From Deltaproteobacteria bacterium GWA2_55_10 (GTDB lineage Bacteria > Desulfobacterota > GWC2-55-46), in the NCBI GenBank assembly GCA_001797415.1, contig MGPL01000158.1:3237-9557 (forward strand): DNA of 6,321 bases, in the 5' to 3' direction. Position 1 is the first letter of the stretch. Every line of letters starts with the position of its first letter. A program made the translations under genes and the position numbers. The notes under the pieces are model-generated. The model saw nothing but the letters and a program-made list of their open reading frames with translations, was not told where the DNA came from and searched no databases. Below, one piece after another: positions 5,941 to 6,321 of the stretch.

Positions 5941-5963
5941 GAAAAATTTTAGCTCTACCAAAT

Positions 5964-6131
5964 TGTCATTCTGAGCGAAGCGACAATTTTTGCAGGATAG
6001 CAAAAATTGAATGCTGCGCCGAAGGCGCGGCAGCCCGAAGGGTCGAGCCCCATGGATGGGGCGAGATAAGAATCTCTCTCCTTTGTGCATACGCCGAGAT
6101 TCTTCGTCGCCTCCGGCTCCTCAGAATGACA
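5964..6131. repeat. 168-bp non-coding element with 12-bp terminal inverted repeats
   Basis: The ends are a perfect 12-bp inverted pair, TGTCATTCTGAG (5964-5975) and CTCAGAATGACA (6120-6131). Inside lie further perfect arms: CAATTTTTGC/GCAAAAATTG (5984-6009), GCGCC/GGCGC (6016-6028), GCCCCAT/ATGGGGC (6047-6062) and AAGAATCTC/GAGATTCTT (6068-6076 and 6096-6104). The TGTCATTCTGAG...AAGAATCTC pattern is a dispersed non-coding repeat type I know from many environmental bacterial genomes. This copy looks mosaic, its left half having diverged after GAGCGAAGCGAC. It has no coding capacity and may be a small MITE- or REP-like unit or a pile-up of such units. Confidence 0.65.
5984..6009. repeat. Perfect 10-bp hairpin downstream of the GH15 gene
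   Basis: CAATTTTTGC and GCAAAAATTG are perfect inverted arms around the 6-nt loop AGGATA. The left arm overlaps a second possible pairing, AAATTGTC (5960-5967) with GACAATTT (5982-5989), so two folds compete. It could protect the GH15 message's 3' end or be part of the repeat element. It lacks the following T run of an intrinsic terminator. Confidence 0.5.
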
Positions 6132-6141
6132 GTTAATCAGC

Positions 6142-6170
6142 CGTCATTGCGAGCGCAGCGAAGCAATCTC
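6142..6170 (+). repeat. Half of a CGTCATTGCGAG-type dispersed repeat
   Basis: The unit begins CGTCATTGCGAGC and ends GCGAAGCAATCTC. It is the left half of a well-known dispersed palindromic repeat type whose right half would read as the reverse complement; that half is not present in the window. It begins 10 bp after the 168-bp element, and its core recurs with one difference inside the methyltransferase gene at 2651-2663 on the opposite strand. Confidence 0.6.
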
Positions 6171-6190
6171 AGGCCCTTTGCAAAAAAGAG

Positions 6191-6208
6191 GTTAATTGCA
6201 TGATTAAC
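6191..6208. repeat. 6-bp inverted repeat, AT-rich
   Basis: GTTAAT (6191-6196) and ATTAAC (6203-6208) flank TGCATG. A run of six A (6182-6187) stands just upstream. It is a short structure of unknown role within the repeat-dense end. Confidence 0.35.
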
Positions 6209-6236
6209 AGCTTGCTTCTCTTCGAGGAGCGACGAA

Positions 6237-6263
6237 TGCGGCGTACTCTCCATGTACGCCGCA
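6237..6263. repeat. Strong 10-bp hairpin of unknown role
   Basis: TGCGGCGTAC (6237-6246) and GTACGCCGCA (6254-6263) form a perfect stem with the 7-nt loop TCTCCAT. It is the strongest stem in the window. No T run follows on either strand, so it is a poor intrinsic-terminator candidate. It is more likely the core of a dispersed repeat or a remnant of one. Confidence 0.55.
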
Positions 6264-6321
6264 GTGATGAGCGTTTGATGCCAACAAAGCAGATGGCCTT
6301 GTTCAACATCCGAGCAAAAAA

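Larger units (their letters stand above)
5941..6321. other. Gene-free, repeat-dense right end
   Basis: After the GH15 stop there are 381 bases without a credible gene. The stretch is filled with inverted repeats and fragments of dispersed-repeat types, listed separately. No classical terminator (GC stem followed by a T run) is visible right after the GH15 stop. The last 58 bases (6264-6321) hold no recognisable gene and may be part of a further repeat. Confidence 0.7.

Noticed and set aside
5984..6062. CRISPR array or tandem-repeat array
   Set aside because: The repeats are inverted pairs of different sequence, with no direct repeat of constant length and spacing and no cas gene.
4948..6090. 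Long minus-strand open frame of 380 codons opposite the GH15 gene
   Set aside because: It lies antisense to the well-supported GH15 coding frame, has no recognisable domain, and its start falls in the repeat region.
5901..6203. Plus-strand open frame of 100 codons at the end of GH15
   Set aside because: It overlaps the GH15 end out of frame and reads through dispersed repeats, a common source of spurious proteins.
6169..6309. Short minus-strand frame of 46 residues at the right end
   Set aside because: It is very rich in Arg, Ser and Lys, crosses the 6237-6263 hairpin and repeat sequence, and has no ribosome binding site or known motif.

Overview
The window is GC-rich DNA with dense coding. 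Arg is often AGG and Ile often ATA beside GC-ending codons. Ferritin-like proteins, a rubredoxin and a geranylgeranyl-reductase-family flavoprotein sit together, which suggests an anaerobic or microaerophilic Gram-negative bacterium of deltaproteobacterial grade (Desulfobacterota or a similar phylum). This placement is an impression from gene content and codon style and has not been tested by phylogeny.

Layout. Positions 1-3266 hold six minus-strand genes in two apparent transcription units. The upstream unit starts at a strong sigma70-like promoter (3353-3381). It reads bacterioferritin-like protein (2823-3266), a stand-alone 38-residue rubredoxin (2701-2817) and a MidA/NDUFAF7-family methyltransferase (1530-2708), joined by a 5-nt gap and an 8-nt overlap. 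The second unit has its own promoter-like sequence (1485-1512). It reads a 54-residue four-cysteine protein (1287-1451), a rubrerythrin-type ferritin-like protein (710-1240) and a geranylgeranyl-reductase-family flavoprotein that runs off the left edge (1-707). The two small proteins, rubredoxin and four-cysteine, are easily missed.

Positions 3267-3534 are a divergent intergenic region with promoters in both directions, a 13-bp palindrome between them, and a leader on the plus side with two mutually exclusive pairings, one of which covers the start of the next gene. Positions 3535-5940 encode one large GH15 glucoamylase/glucodextranase-like enzyme with no signal peptide. Positions 5941-6321 have no credible gene and are packed with inverted repeats and fragments of dispersed repeats of the TGTCATTCTGAG and CGTCATTGCGAG types.

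How the genes may fit together. The minus-strand genes look like an iron/oxygen-handling and electron-transfer group: two diiron four-helix proteins, a rubredoxin that could donate electrons to a diiron site, and a flavin reductase acting on isoprenoids. MidA homologues support respiratory complex I in eukaryotes, so a link to respiratory or redox homeostasis is possible but inferred. The GH15 enzyme is divergently transcribed and looks like a separate function in intracellular alpha-glucan breakdown. No clear new defence or mobile system is visible. The most unusual items are the separate ferritin-like and rubredoxin genes, the repeat-like N-terminal codons of the methyltransferase, the switch-like leader of the GH15 gene and the nested repeats at the right end.
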